Below are positions 34,516 to 44,028 of a DNA stretch of 64,000 nt, one piece after another. Positions within the stretch are counted from its first letter, which is position 1. Each line of letters opens with the position of its first letter. The translations under genes were made by a program, and so were the position numbers. This DNA is from Paracoccus sp. SMMA_5_TC (lineage in GTDB: Bacteria > Pseudomonadota > Alphaproteobacteria > Rhodobacterales > Rhodobacteraceae), in NCBI RefSeq assembly GCF_009696685.2, contig NZ_CP102355.1, positions 2,095,501 to 2,159,500 of the forward strand. Reading direction: 5' to 3'. The notes under the pieces were generated by a model, which worked only from the letters and a program-made list of their open reading frames with translations, made no database searches and was not told the DNA's origin.

Positions 34516-35175
34516 TCATTCCGGTTCGGCCAGACGTTCCTGCCACATCCGTTGAAAGGCGGGGCGCGACTGACAGCGTGTCAACCAGTCCGAGGCGGCC
34601 GGAAACTGCTGCATCAGCGGGCCATAACCCTGCGCATAGCGCAGGATTTCCGCAACGTTGATGTCGGCCACGGTAAAGCGGCCGCCCACTATGTGATCGT
34701 GCCTGGACAGATGGTCGTCCAGCACCCGCATCGGCCGGATCAGGCGTTCGGCCGCATTGGCCACCACGGCCTGATCGGCGCCGGGCTGCGCCTGGCCGGG
34801 CCTGTGCGCGAACAGGATGGTCAGGGCGTCGGGTTCGATCGAGGTTGCGGCGTAAAAACTCCATTGCAGCATCTGGGCATCTTCGACCGCATCGGCCGGC
34901 CCCAGGGGCTGGCCGTGGCGGCGGGCCAGATGCAAGGTGCAGGCCAGCGATTCCGACAGGATCAGGTCGCCGTCCTGAATGACCGGGATGCCGCCTGCGG
35001 GTGACAGGCGCAGGAATTCGGGCGACTGCGTATTCAGCGGCGCATCCGGTGCACCAGGGTTGGCCAGACGATAGGCCTGGATCACCGGCACCTGCCGAAA
35101 CGGCAGATCCATTTCGTGGCACAGCCAGATGATGCGCGATGCGCGCGACCGGGTGACCCCCCAGATGGTAAGCAT
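34516..35175 (-). CDS. Glutathione S-transferase family protein
   Basis: Protein of 219 aa with the two-domain GST fold. The thioredoxin-like N-terminal domain covers about 1-80, with the cis-proline and Ser-bearing GSH site in GGIPVIQDGDLILSESLA. The all-helical C-terminal domain contains GGRFTVADINVAEILRYAQ, the N-capping box. The probable catalytic residue region is GVTRSRASRI, with Ser or Arg rather than the Cys or Tyr of the better-known classes. It is transcribed toward parE. Substrate unknown. Confidence 0.87.
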   Translation of the reverse strand: MLTIWGVTRSRASRIIWLCHEMDLPFRQVPVIQAYRLANPGAPDAPLNTQSPEFLRLSPAGGIPVIQDGDLILSESLACTLHLARRHGQPLGPADAVEDAQMLQWSFYAATSIEPDALTILFAHRPGQAQPGADQAVVANAAERLIRPMRVLDDHLSRHDHIVGGRFTVADINVAEILRYAQGYGPLMQQFPAASDWLTRCQSRPAFQRMWQERLAEPE

Positions 35176-35214
35176 TCAAGCCCCCTGTTCTTTCCGGATG
35201 AAGGTTAGGCCGGC

Positions 35215-36393
35215 TCACAGCGTTTCTGCAAGGTAACGCATCATGTTGCCGCCCATCACCTGCGCAATCTGATCTTCGCTCAGGTCGGCGTCCAGCAACG
35301 CCTGCGTCAGCGCCGCCAGCCCCGCCGCATCGAAGGGCACGCCAACAGACCCGTCGTAATCCGAGCCGAGCGCCACATGTTCCACCCCAACCAGATCGAT
35401 CGCGGCACGAATCGCGGCGGCAATATCGGCAGGTGTGTCGCCGCACACGACATCGGCCCAGAAACCGATGCCGATCAGCCCGCCGCGGGCGGCGATGGCC
35501 TGCACCAGATCATCCGGCAGGTTGCGTGGGCTGGGACAATGGCTGTGGATGCCGGTATGCGACAGGATCGGGCGGGTTCCCGGCATCGCCAGCACATCGC
35601 GCACCATTTGCGGGCTGGCATGGGCCAGATCGATGATCATGCGCCGCTGCATCATCTCGGTCACAACCTGACGGCCGAAATCCGACAGCCCGGCGCTGGC
35701 TCCGGCCTGGCCATGCAGGCTGCCACCCAGTTCGTTGTCGAAGAAATGCGTCAACCCCAGCAGGCGGAAGCCGGCACCGTAAAGCACTTGCAGATTGGCG
35801 ATGTCGCCCTTGAGCGGGTGGGCGCCTTCGCTGCCCAGAAGCGCGCCGACGGTGCGGGCGCCGTTCTGCCGTGCCTCGAGCAGGGTTTGCAGATCAGCCG
35901 CCGAACGGATCAGCATCAGCCGGTCGGGCGCGCGATCGGCCGCGCGTTGCAGGGCGGCGGCCTGCACGAGCGCCCGTTCCTTCAGGTCGAACCACGCCGC
36001 CAGCGGACGCAACTGGCCGATGAACAACGGGGTGATATTGTCGGGCGCGTCAGTGGCATTGTGGCTGTAGCTCTGTCCGCGCGGGCTTTTGGTGACGGAG
36101 GTGAAAACCTGCACCGCCACATTGCCGTCAGCAAGGCGCGGTATGTCGGTGTGGCCGCGCAGGCTGCGTTTCAGAAGGTCGCGATCCCACAGCAGTGCGT
36201 CGGAATGCAGATCGCCGATCACCAGCCGTTCATGCAACGCCTCGGCCTGGGGAGACACCGGCCAGCCCGAGGTCGGGGTAGTGACGGGGTTGAGGCTTCG
36301 TTCCACGAACCCCGGCCCCCAGATCACCACGACCACGGCCGCCAGCGCTGCCAGCGTCAGGATGCCCAGCATCAAGCGGCGCAAAGCGCGCAT
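35215..36393 (-). CDS. Peptidase M19 (membrane dipeptidase-like)
   Basis: Zinc dipeptidase family protein of 392 aa. The ATG at 36393 has AAAGGA upstream, and the N-terminus MRALRRLMLGILTLAALAAV is a membrane anchor or uncleaved signal, so the enzyme is probably periplasmic. The metal-binding H-x-D is IGDLHSDALLW (H63, D65); further ligands lie in LLGSEGAH, DLAHAS and LSHTGIHSH. HVALGSDYDGS near the C-terminus is diagnostic of the family. It probably cleaves dipeptides, possibly including D-amino-acid dipeptides; exact specificity is not readable. Confidence 0.9.
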   Translation of the reverse strand: MRALRRLMLGILTLAALAAVVVVIWGPGFVERSLNPVTTPTSGWPVSPQAEALHERLVIGDLHSDALLWDRDLLKRSLRGHTDIPRLADGNVAVQVFTSVTKSPRGQSYSHNATDAPDNITPLFIGQLRPLAAWFDLKERALVQAAALQRAADRAPDRLMLIRSAADLQTLLEARQNGARTVGALLGSEGAHPLKGDIANLQVLYGAGFRLLGLTHFFDNELGGSLHGQAGASAGLSDFGRQVVTEMMQRRMIIDLAHASPQMVRDVLAMPGTRPILSHTGIHSHCPSPRNLPDDLVQAIAARGGLIGIGFWADVVCGDTPADIAAAIRAAIDLVGVEHVALGSDYDGSVGVPFDAAGLAALTQALLDADLSEDQIAQVMGGNMMRYLAETL

Positions 36394-36446
36394 TGTTCCT
36401 TTCCCCCCTTGTGACCGTGCCATACATCATAGGACAGTCCGCAGGG

Positions 36447-36933
36447 TCAGGCGATGGAAAATTCCCGCAGGCTCAATCGCAGGATGTGCTGGGGCCCGAT
36501 ACGGCCGCCGTGATACATTTCGCCCCCGTCCACAAAACCGGCGGCCAGATACACCGCCCGTGCCCCCGGATTGACCTGATTGACGGTCAGCACCAGCGCC
36601 GATGCGGCCGGTTAAAGCCGCGCCACATAAGGCCCCAGTGCCGTCATCGCCGCCTTGCCGATGCCCTGGCCCTGGGAATTGCGGTCGATCATGACGCCGC
36701 GCAGCCCCAGTTCCCCCGGGCGGGCAAAGTCGAAGCGCGCGGGATAATCGCGGTCAATCTTGAAGAACCCGACCGCCAGATCCTCGCGGGCGATCAGGTG
36801 AAAATCGCATCCTGGCTCATCCGCCTCGAAATGGTCCGCGATGGCGCCGCAAAAAGGGTTCCTGTTCGGGGGCCACCGTTATATGCGCCACCCGGTCCCA
36901 TTCGTGACGGCCCAGCGGGTGCAGGATAATCAC
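36447..36933 (-). pseudogene. GNAT N-acetyltransferase pseudogene (frameshift plus stop)
   Basis: Reading leftward from a GTG at 36931-36933 that overlaps the pepF stop, the frame encodes IILHPLGRHEWDRVAHITVA, then hits a T5 run at about 36851-36855 and a premature TGA. Deleting one T restores a GNAT protein (FCGAIADHFEADEPGCDFHL, then GVMIDRNSQGQGIGKAAMTA with the acetyl-CoA loop). A second lesion, an in-frame TAA at 36612-36614, interrupts it before VLTVNQVNPGARAVYLAGGF. The span is 487 bases, one more than a multiple of three, as one insertion predicts. The remnant continues to the stop at 36447-36449. Either a decayed gene or two sequencing errors. Confidence 0.8.
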
Positions 36934-38780
36934 GCCTCGATCGCCTCGAGCTCGTCGATGAATCCTTCGATCATCGCCAACCCCTTGTCCCAGAAGGCCG
37001 GGTCCGAGGCATCCAGCCCAAAGGGTGCCAGCAGCTCCCTGTGATGGCGCGACCCGCCGGCCGCCAGCAGATCGAAATACTTGCTCTGGAAATCCGGCAG
37101 GCCGGATTCATAGGCGGCGTAAAGCGCGTTCACCAGCCCGTCGCCAAAGGCATAGGCATAGACATAGAAGGGCGAGTGGACGAAATGCGGCACATAGGTC
37201 CAGAAGGTTTCATAGCCGGGCATGAACTCGAAGGCCGGCCCCAGCGATTCGGTCTGCACCGCCATCCACAGCGCGTTGATATCCTCGGGCGTCAGTTCGC
37301 CCTGGGCGCGGGCGGCGTGCAGGCGACATTCGAAATCGTAAAAGGCGATCTGGCGCACGACGGTATTGATCATGTCCTCGACCTTGCCGGCCAAGAGCGC
37401 CTTGCGCTGGGCGGGGTCGGAGGTGCGGGCCAGCAGCGCGCGAAAGGTCAGCATCTCGCCGAATACGCTGGCGGTTTCGGCCAGCGTCAGCGGGGTGGCC
37501 GCCAGCAATTCGCCCTGTGCCGCCGCCAGGCGTTGATGCACGCCATGGCCCAGCTCATGGGCCAGCGTCATCACATCGCGGGGTTTGCCCAGATAGTTCA
37601 GCAGCACATAGGGGTGGACTGTGGTGACGGTGGGATGGGCAAAGGCGCCCGGGGCCTTGCCTGGCTTGACCGCCGCATCGATCCAGCCCCGCTCGAAGAA
37701 CGGCTGGGCCAGTTCGGCCAGCCGCGGCGAAAACCCGGCATAGGCATCCAGCACGGTGGCGCGCGCCTCGGCCCAGGGGATCAGTCGCGGGCTTTCGCTT
37801 GGCAGGGGGGCGTTCCGGTCCCAGACCTGCAACTTGTCCAGCCCCAGCCAGCGTGCCTTCAGCGCGTAATAACGATGCGACAGGCGCGGATAGGCGCGGG
37901 TGACGGCATTGCGCAGCGCCTCGACCACCTCGGGTTCGACATGGTTCGACAGATGCCGCGCCGTCTGCGGGGTCGGCATCTTGCGCCATTTGTCCTCGAT
38001 CGCCTTTTCCTTGGCCAGGGTGTTGTGGATGCGGGCAAACAGCTTGACGTTCTGGCCAAAGACGCGCGCGAGGGCACGGGCACCCGCCTCGCGCCGGCTG
38101 CGGTCGTGATCGGTCAGCAGGTTGAGCGTCGCCTCAAGCCCCAGCACCTCGCCCTGCACGTCGAAGGTCAGCGCCGCGGTGGTTTCGTCGAACAGCCGGT
38201 TCCAGGCCGCGGCGCCCACCACGGAATTGTCGTGCAAAAAGCGTTCCAGTTCGTCCGACAGCTGATAGGGGCGCATGGCGCGCATGCGGTCGGTCACCGG
38301 CTTGTAGCGGGCGGGGCCGTCCGCGGCGGCAAAGATCGCCTCGTAGCGGGCATCCGGGATACGGTTGAATTCCAGACTGAAGAACACCAGCGCCGTCGTC
38401 GCATTGGTAATGCGATCCTGCAGGTCGCCCATCTGCTTGGCACGCTGGGCGTCGGTGGTGTTCTGGTAATAGCGCAGCCCGACATAGGACATCAGCCGAC
38501 CGGCCAGAATGTCGATCTGCTGATAGCGCTCGATGCAGGCCAGCATCTGAGGCGCGTCCAGCTCGGCCAGACGCCCCTGATAGTCGCGGGCAAATTCGGC
38601 GCACACATTATCCAGCCGGTCGAGGTCACGGGCCAGTTCCGGCGCATCGGGTGCCGCGTAAAGATCCCGCAGATCCCATTCCGGCAGATCGCCCAGATCG
38701 GCCGCAGGTGCGGCCACCGGCAGGGCGTTTTCGTCGCGGGGCAGGTCGCGGTTCGGCATCAGGCTGGCAAAGCGTGTCAT
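36930..38780 (-). CDS. pepF: Oligoendopeptidase F (M3 family)
   Basis: Cytoplasmic zinc metallopeptidase of 616 aa that cleaves oligopeptides. The ATG at 38780 follows AAGGACGG; 18 further in-frame codons upstream are unlikely to be used. The zinc motif HEXXH is in LAHELGHGVHQRL, with the third ligand Glu downstream in LAETASVFGEML. An N-terminal oligoendopeptidase domain (about 110-180) precedes the catalytic domain. The C-terminal FVHSPFYVYAYAFGDGLV is typical of PepF. The stop overlaps the start of the acetyltransferase pseudogene. Confidence 0.93.
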   Translation of the reverse strand: MTRFASLMPNRDLPRDENALPVAAPAADLGDLPEWDLRDLYAAPDAPELARDLDRLDNVCAEFARDYQGRLAELDAPQMLACIERYQQIDILAGRLMSYVGLRYYQNTTDAQRAKQMGDLQDRITNATTALVFFSLEFNRIPDARYEAIFAAADGPARYKPVTDRMRAMRPYQLSDELERFLHDNSVVGAAAWNRLFDETTAALTFDVQGEVLGLEATLNLLTDHDRSRREAGARALARVFGQNVKLFARIHNTLAKEKAIEDKWRKMPTPQTARHLSNHVEPEVVEALRNAVTRAYPRLSHRYYALKARWLGLDKLQVWDRNAPLPSESPRLIPWAEARATVLDAYAGFSPRLAELAQPFFERGWIDAAVKPGKAPGAFAHPTVTTVHPYVLLNYLGKPRDVMTLAHELGHGVHQRLAAAQGELLAATPLTLAETASVFGEMLTFRALLARTSDPAQRKALLAGKVEDMINTVVRQIAFYDFECRLHAARAQGELTPEDINALWMAVQTESLGPAFEFMPGYETFWTYVPHFVHSPFYVYAYAFGDGLVNALYAAYESGLPDFQSKYFDLLAAGGSRHHRELLAPFGLDASDPAFWDKGLAMIEGFIDELEAIEA

Positions 38781-38858
38781 GGTCCGTCCTTGTCTGGTCG
38801 GCCCAGATTTGCGCCCAAGTTGGCCGGGCTGCAAGACAGGGGACGGAAATTTGACCGA

Positions 38859-39800
38859 TCAGCCGGCCGATGCGTTGAAATGCGCGATGGTTGCCTTGAC
38901 GAACACTTCCCTGATTTCGTCGCGTTCCATGGCGGGCTCGTGCCGGCAATCGGGCAGTTCCAGCAGCTGGGCGGTTGGCCAGCGTCTGGCACGGTCGCGG
39001 ATCGCGGCGGGTGAGACCACGCCCTCGGCCAGGCCTAGCGCAATCAGGGCGGGCAGGTCGGGGCTGGCCAGGGTTGCCAGGCGGCGACACTCCAGCAGCG
39101 CTTCGCGCAGCCAGTCATGACTGGCACCGCCAATAGAGACATCGGGCCAGGTGGCAGCCTCGGCCACGAGCCGCCCCCAGCGCCGGCCATCGCCGGTCAG
39201 CAGATTGCCGAGAAACGGGTCCATCAGGACAAAGCTTTCCTCGCCCCCCGAGCCTGGCGCGGCGCGTCCGCCCCATCCAAGCCGCGCAGCAGCCCGAGTC
39301 ATGGTCAGCACCAGCCATTCCGGCACCCGCCCCAGATTGATCCCCCACATCGGCGCGGAAAACACCACACTGCGCACCGGCAGACCCGCGTCCAGCGCGG
39401 CCAGTCCCAGGGCACCGCCCATGGAATGGGCGAAAAGATGCCAGGGCTCGGGCAGGCCCAGTTCCTGGGCCGCGATCACCAGTTCGACCACATCGCGCTG
39501 ATAATGCGAAAACGCCCCGACATGGCCGGGGCGCACATTGGTCTGCAAACGGTCCGAAAGACCCTGGCCACGCCAGTCGATGGCCAGAACGTGATAGCCG
39601 GCCGAAGCCAGCTGGCCGGCAAGCTCATCGTATTTTTCGACATACTCCGTTCGACCGGGGAACAGCAGGACCGTGCCCTGTGCAGCTTCGGCCGGCCAAT
39701 GGGCGGCGCGCAGGCGCACGCCATCCTCGGCCCGCAGCCAGAAGGCGCGGGCGCGGGCCGGCGGATCGCCCGGCAGTCGGTGGAACGGCGCCGGCGTCAC
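38859..39800 (-). CDS. Alpha/beta hydrolase, lysophospholipase/monoacylglycerol-lipase-like
   Basis: Hydrolase of 313 aa starting at a GTG three bases after the SCP2 gene's stop. The oxyanion segment is LLFPGRTEYVEKYDEL. The nucleophile is S126 in FAHSMGGALGL. A catalytic Asp/His pair is expected in the C-terminal part; RHEPAMERDE contains the likely His. The layout resembles PldB/MGL-type serine aquaporin-free lipases of the Hydrolase_4 group. The substrate is unknown; pairing with an SCP2 lipid-carrier protein suggests lipid turnover. Confidence 0.85.
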   Translation of the reverse strand: MTPAPFHRLPGDPPARARAFWLRAEDGVRLRAAHWPAEAAQGTVLLFPGRTEYVEKYDELAGQLASAGYHVLAIDWRGQGLSDRLQTNVRPGHVGAFSHYQRDVVELVIAAQELGLPEPWHLFAHSMGGALGLAALDAGLPVRSVVFSAPMWGINLGRVPEWLVLTMTRAAARLGWGGRAAPGSGGEESFVLMDPFLGNLLTGDGRRWGRLVAEAATWPDVSIGGASHDWLREALLECRRLATLASPDLPALIALGLAEGVVSPAAIRDRARRWPTAQLLELPDCRHEPAMERDEIREVFVKATIAHFNASAG

Positions 39801-39803
39801 CGC

Positions 39804-40088
39804 TCAGGACAGCAGGGCGCCCAGCTTCATCGCTGTGGCCATCGACCCGTCCACGCGCAGCTTGCCGGTCATGAAGGCAACGGTGGGGCTGACATCGCCC
39901 GACAAGAGCCCCTCGAACGTGTCGCGGCTGGCGGTCAACGTCACCTCGGCCTCGTCATCGGCGGCGCGGGCGCCGGATGCATCGATGTAGACGCTACCTT
40001 CGCCCTCGATGACGAATTTCGCGGTGCCGTCAAATCCCTTGGCCTTTGCATCCAGCGCGGCGACGGCGCCTTCGACAACCTTGCTCAT
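39804..40088 (-). CDS. SCP2 sterol-binding-domain protein
   Basis: Small protein of 94 aa consisting of a single SCP2-like fold. The ATG at 40088 follows GGGGAG. FDGTAKFVIEGEGSVYID, AEVTLTASRDTFEGLLSGDVSP and TVAFMTGKLRVDGSMATAMKLG are the conserved strands and helices of the family. Bacterial SCP2 proteins bind acyl chains or other lipids in a hydrophobic tunnel. It is probably co-transcribed with the hydrolase gene that follows. Confidence 0.9.
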   Translation of the reverse strand: MSKVVEGAVAALDAKAKGFDGTAKFVIEGEGSVYIDASGARAADDEAEVTLTASRDTFEGLLSGDVSPTVAFMTGKLRVDGSMATAMKLGALLS

Positions 40089-40142
40089 CTGTGATCTCCC
40101 CGGAGTCTGGAAAAGTTTGGGTTGGAAAGTTACATAGTGCTT

Positions 40143-40823
40143 ATGCGTTGGCCAGTCCCACATTCCCACAATGTCGTTGCGGCATGGTTAATTCTGGGGC
40201 TGAGCCTGCCGGGCCCGACCCTGGGTCAATCTGCCTTGCCCGAGGGTCAGCCGCCCGTCAGGCCCGAATCACCCTTGGCGCAGAGCGATTTGCGTGCCCA
40301 ACCTGCGCTGCCATCCGAGCCGACGGTGCAGGCCCAGGCGCAGACGCGCGCCGAACTGGACGCCTTGTTCGCCGAATTGGGCCAGCCGCAGGGGGAAACC
40401 TGGTCGCGGGCCGAAAGCGACATCTTGCGCCTGTGGTCCCGGTCAGGCTCGGCGGCGATGGATCTGCTCTATAAACGGGGCGAGGCGGCGCTGGACGCAG
40501 GCGATACGGTCACGGCGATCGGCCACCTGACTGCGTTGACCGATCACGCCCCCGATTTCGCCGCCGGCTGGCACCTGCGGGCGGTGGCGCTGTATATGGA
40601 CGGCGATCTTGGCCCGGCACTGGCGGATCTGCAGCAGGCGCTGCGGATCGAGCCGCGCCACTTCCCTGCGCTGACGCAGCTGGGCGCCATTCTGGACGAA
40701 CTGGGGCAGCGTCAGGCAGCACTGCGCGCCTTGCGCGCCAGCCTGAAGATCCATCCCCACCAGCAGGATGCGCGCGATGCCGTCACGCGTCTGGAACAGG
40801 AACTGCAAGGCACGGACGCCTGA
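40143..40823 (+). CDS. Exported TPR-repeat protein
   Basis: Protein of 226 aa with a likely signal peptide (MRWPVPHSHNVVAAWLILGLSLPGPTLG). A Pro/Gln-rich linker follows to about residue 65. Tetratricopeptide units cover about 100-220, for example LYKRGEAALDAGDTVTAIGHL, WHLRAVALYMDGDLGPALAD and ALTQLGAILDELGQRQAALRAL. The ATG at 40143 is preferred over an upstream TTG at 40122. Its stop overlaps the ATG of the helicase gene, so the two are coupled, although one is exported and the other cytoplasmic. The role is probably scaffolding; no partner is evident. Confidence 0.83.
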   Translation: MRWPVPHSHNVVAAWLILGLSLPGPTLGQSALPEGQPPVRPESPLAQSDLRAQPALPSEPTVQAQAQTRAELDALFAELGQPQGETWSRAESDILRLWSRSGSAAMDLLYKRGEAALDAGDTVTAIGHLTALTDHAPDFAAGWHLRAVALYMDGDLGPALADLQQALRIEPRHFPALTQLGAILDELGQRQAALRALRASLKIHPHQQDARDAVTRLEQELQGTDA

Positions 40824-43744
40824 TGAATGACAGATCGCGGGTCACGGCCGTTCTGGGCCCGACCAACACCGGCAAGACCCATTACGCCATCGACCGGATG
40901 CTTGCCCATCGCACCGGAGTTATCGGCCTGCCGCTGCGACTGCTGGCGCGCGAGGTTTACGACCGCATCGTCAAGGCCCGCGGCCCCAGCGTCGTGGCGC
41001 TGGTCACCGGCGAAGAGCGCATCGTGCCAGACCGCGTGCAATACTGGGTCGCCACCACCGAGGCCATGCCCGAGGTCGGGGCCGATTTCGTCGCCATCGA
41101 TGAAATCCAGCTATGCGCCGATCCCGAACGTGGTCATGTCTTCACCGACCGGTTGCTGAACATGCGCGGGCGCCACGAAACGCTGCTGCTGGGCAGCGAC
41201 ACCATGCGCCCGGCCATCGCCGCGCTGGTGCCGCAGGCGCAGTTCATGCGGCGCGAACGATTTTCCACCCTGTCCTGGGCCGGATCGAAAAAGATCAGCC
41301 GCATGGCGCCGCGTTCGGCCATCGTCTGCTTTTCGGTCGAAGAGGTCTATGCCACGGCCGAGCTGATCCGGCGACAAAAGGGCGGCTGCGCGGTGGTGAT
41401 GGGCGCGTTGTCGCCGCGCACGCGCAATGCGCAGGTCGCGCTGTATCAGGGGGGCGAGGTCGATTATCTTGTCGCGACCGATGCAATCGGCATGGGGTTG
41501 AACCTCGACATCCGCCACGTTGCGTTCTCGGCCACCGAAAAATTCGACGGCCGCCGCTTTCGCCCGTTGTTTCCCCATGAACTGGGCCAGATCGCCGGTC
41601 GCGCCGGCCGTCACACCGAACCCGGCACCTTTGGCGTCACCGGCGATGCCGGCGGCCTTGACGACGGCCTGATCGACGCGATCGAGAACCACCGCTTTGC
41701 CCCGATCGGCCGGCTGATGTGGCGCAACGACGCGCTGGAGTTCGGCACGCTGGACCGGCTGATTGCCAGCCTCGAGACCAGCCCGCAATCCGAATGGCTG
41801 ACCCGCGGGCGCGAGGCGGACGACCTGCGCGCGCTCAAGGCCCTGGCCGCCATGCCCGAAGTTCGCGACCGACTGCACCATCCGCGCGACCTGCGGCTGC
41901 TGTGGGACGTCTGTCGCATTCCCGATTTCCGGTCGATCTCGCCGGCGGAACATGCGACGTTGCTGGCGCGCATCCACGGCTTTGTCCGCGAAGGGCAGGT
42001 GCCCGACGACTGGCTTGCAGGCCAGATCGCGCGCATTGACAAGACCCAGGGCGACATCGACACATTGTCCAAGCGTCTGGCGTTCATCCGCACCTGGACC
42101 TATGTCGCGCAGCGTTCGGGATGGGTTTCGGACGAAAGCCATTGGCGCGCCGAAACGCGCGCGGTAGAAGACCGCTTGTCGGACGCATTGCATGCGGCAC
42201 TGACGCAAAGATTCGTGGACCGGCGCACTTCAGTGCTGCTGCGCCGGCTCAAACAGAAGGAGAGCCTTTTGGCCGAGGTGAACGACAAGGGCGAAGTGAC
42301 GGTCGAGGGCGAATTTGCCGGCCGACTGGAAGGCTTTCGCTTTCGCGCCGATCCCAGCGCAACCGGGGACGAGGCGCGGATGCTGACCCGCGCCGCCTAC
42401 GAGGCGCTGAAACCGGAATTCCATTTGCGGGCGGATCGGTTCTACAACGCCCCCGACACGGAACTCGATTTCACAGAGCAGGGCGGTCTGATGTGGGGCA
42501 GCTCGGCCGTGGGCAAGCTGGTCAAGGGGTCCGAGCCCCTGAAGCCCGGCGTCGAGGCTTTTGTCGATGACGAGGCCGGCCCCGAGGTCGCCGAAAAGGT
42601 GCGCCGCCGGCTGCAGCATTTCATCGACCGCAAGATCGCCACCGCATTCGAGCCGCTGATCGCGCTGAAAAACGACGAATCGCTGTCGGGGCTGGCGCGC
42701 GGCTTTGCCTTCCGCCTGGTCGAGGCGCTGGGCGTGTTGCCGCGCGAAGGAGTCGCCGCCGAGGTCAAGGAACTGGATCAGGATGCCCGCGGCCTGCTGC
42801 GCAAGCATGGCGTGCGCTTTGGCCAGTTCACCATCTTTCAGCAGGCACTGCTGAAGCCCGCGCCAACCCGGCTGCGGCTGGTGCTGTGGGGTCTGGATCA
42901 GGGCCTGGCCGAGTTCCCGGAAAGCCCGCCTCCGGGATTGGTGACGATCCCGAACCTGCCCGACGTGCCCAAGGGGTATTACACGCTGTCGGGTTATCAT
43001 CCGGCGGGTGAACGTGCGATCCGCATCGACATGCTGGAACGGCTGGCCGACATGTTGCGCAGCCAGGACACCCGCGGCGGGTTCGAGGCCAATGCCGACA
43101 TGCTGTCGATCACCGGCATGACCCTTGAGCAGTTCGCAGGGCTGATGCAGGGGCTGGGCTATCGCGCCGAGCGGGGCGAGCGGCCCAAGTCCCGGCTGAC
43201 CGCGGTTTCAGAGCGTGCCGCCGTGCCCGAGGCCACCGACCACGACCATCCGCTGACGGAAGAGGAAAGTGTCCTGGCGGCCGAGACTCGCGCCCGCTGG
43301 GAGGCCGAGCAGGCCGCGCGCAAGGCCACCGAGGCCGAGGCGGGCGAGGGCGCAGCAGCTGCGCCGGATGCAGCCCCCGAAACCGAGGTGTTCTACACCT
43401 TTACCTGGGCCCCGCGTCCGCGTGGGGGGCAGCGGCGGCCGGATCGCGGCGAACGCAGCGGCGGCGCACAGGGCCGCGGGCAGGGCGAGCGCCCCGCTCA
43501 CCGCGACCGCGAGGATGGCAAGCCGCGCCGCGACGCCAAACCGGCCGAAGGCAAACGTCGCGAGGACATGCGCGGCGATCGTCCCGAGCGGGGTGGGAAA
43601 GGCAAGCCGCGTCATGACGGCCCCAAAGGCAAACCGCGTCATGAAGGGCCAAAATCCTTCGAGGCGCGTCCACCCCGCGCTGAAAAACCGGTCGATCCCG
43701 ACAGTCCCTTTGCGATCCTGGCTGCGTTGAAGAACAAGCCGTGA
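40823..43744 (+). CDS. Suv3-like ATP-dependent RNA helicase
   Basis: Large helicase of 973 aa. Walker A is LGPTNTGKTH (about 11-20), motif II is DEIQ at 93-96, and motif VI is LGQIAGRAGRHTEPGTFG, the layout of mitochondrial Suv3 and its alphaproteobacterial homologues. The middle region is helical. The C-terminal about 110 residues are disordered, rich in Arg, Gly, Lys and Pro, with a tandem repeat KGKPRHDGP-KGKPRHEGP, and look like an RNA-binding tail. The start shares a base with the TPR gene's stop, and its own stop overlaps the S4-protein GTG. Likely role is RNA turnover or ribosome-related RNA remodelling. Confidence 0.88.
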   Translation: MNDRSRVTAVLGPTNTGKTHYAIDRMLAHRTGVIGLPLRLLAREVYDRIVKARGPSVVALVTGEERIVPDRVQYWVATTEAMPEVGADFVAIDEIQLCADPERGHVFTDRLLNMRGRHETLLLGSDTMRPAIAALVPQAQFMRRERFSTLSWAGSKKISRMAPRSAIVCFSVEEVYATAELIRRQKGGCAVVMGALSPRTRNAQVALYQGGEVDYLVATDAIGMGLNLDIRHVAFSATEKFDGRRFRPLFPHELGQIAGRAGRHTEPGTFGVTGDAGGLDDGLIDAIENHRFAPIGRLMWRNDALEFGTLDRLIASLETSPQSEWLTRGREADDLRALKALAAMPEVRDRLHHPRDLRLLWDVCRIPDFRSISPAEHATLLARIHGFVREGQVPDDWLAGQIARIDKTQGDIDTLSKRLAFIRTWTYVAQRSGWVSDESHWRAETRAVEDRLSDALHAALTQRFVDRRTSVLLRRLKQKESLLAEVNDKGEVTVEGEFAGRLEGFRFRADPSATGDEARMLTRAAYEALKPEFHLRADRFYNAPDTELDFTEQGGLMWGSSAVGKLVKGSEPLKPGVEAFVDDEAGPEVAEKVRRRLQHFIDRKIATAFEPLIALKNDESLSGLARGFAFRLVEALGVLPREGVAAEVKELDQDARGLLRKHGVRFGQFTIFQQALLKPAPTRLRLVLWGLDQGLAEFPESPPPGLVTIPNLPDVPKGYYTLSGYHPAGERAIRIDMLERLADMLRSQDTRGGFEANADMLSITGMTLEQFAGLMQGLGYRAERGERPKSRLTAVSERAAVPEATDHDHPLTEEESVLAAETRARWEAEQAARKATEAEAGEGAAAAPDAAPETEVFYTFTWAPRPRGGQRRPDRGERSGGAQGRGQGERPAHRDREDGKPRRDAKPAEGKRREDMRGDRPERGGKGKPRHDGPKGKPRHEGPKSFEARPPRAEKPVDPDSPFAILAALKNKP

Positions 43745-44028
43745 GCGATCCCCACACAAGTGCAGCCAGCGGCGCCATTCGCCTGGACCGCTGGCTGCAT
43801 CATGCCAGGCTGTTTCGCACCCGCACGATCGCTGCCGACGCCATCAGCGAAGGGGGGATTCGCGTGAATGGCCAACCGTGCAGCAAACCCTCGCATCTGG
43901 TGCGCACCGGCGATACCATCACCGTGGCGGCGCATGGGCGGGTGCGTGTGCTGCGTTTGCTGCTGACCGGCGCAAGGCGCGGCTCGGCCAGCGAGGCGGC
44001 AATGCTTTACGAAGAGCTGGCCCTGTAG
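43741..44028 (+). CDS. S4-domain RNA-binding protein (Hsp15-like)
   Basis: Small basic protein of 95 aa with a GTG start overlapping the helicase stop (GTGA). The S4 motif is IRLDRWLHHARLFRTRTIAADAI followed by GGIRVNGQPCSKPSHLVRTGD, as in the ribosome-rescue heat-shock protein Hsp15. Hsp15 binds dissociated 50S subunits that carry nascent chains. Coupling with an RNA helicase fits an RNA-related role. Confidence 0.88.
   Translation: MSDPHTSAASGAIRLDRWLHHARLFRTRTIAADAISEGGIRVNGQPCSKPSHLVRTGDTITVAAHGRVRVLRLLLTGARRGSASEAAMLYEELAL

Noticed and set aside
34335..34661. Possible gene downstream of the FNR-type box
   Set aside because: No ribosome-binding site, no protein-like pattern, and it overlaps the GST gene antisense.
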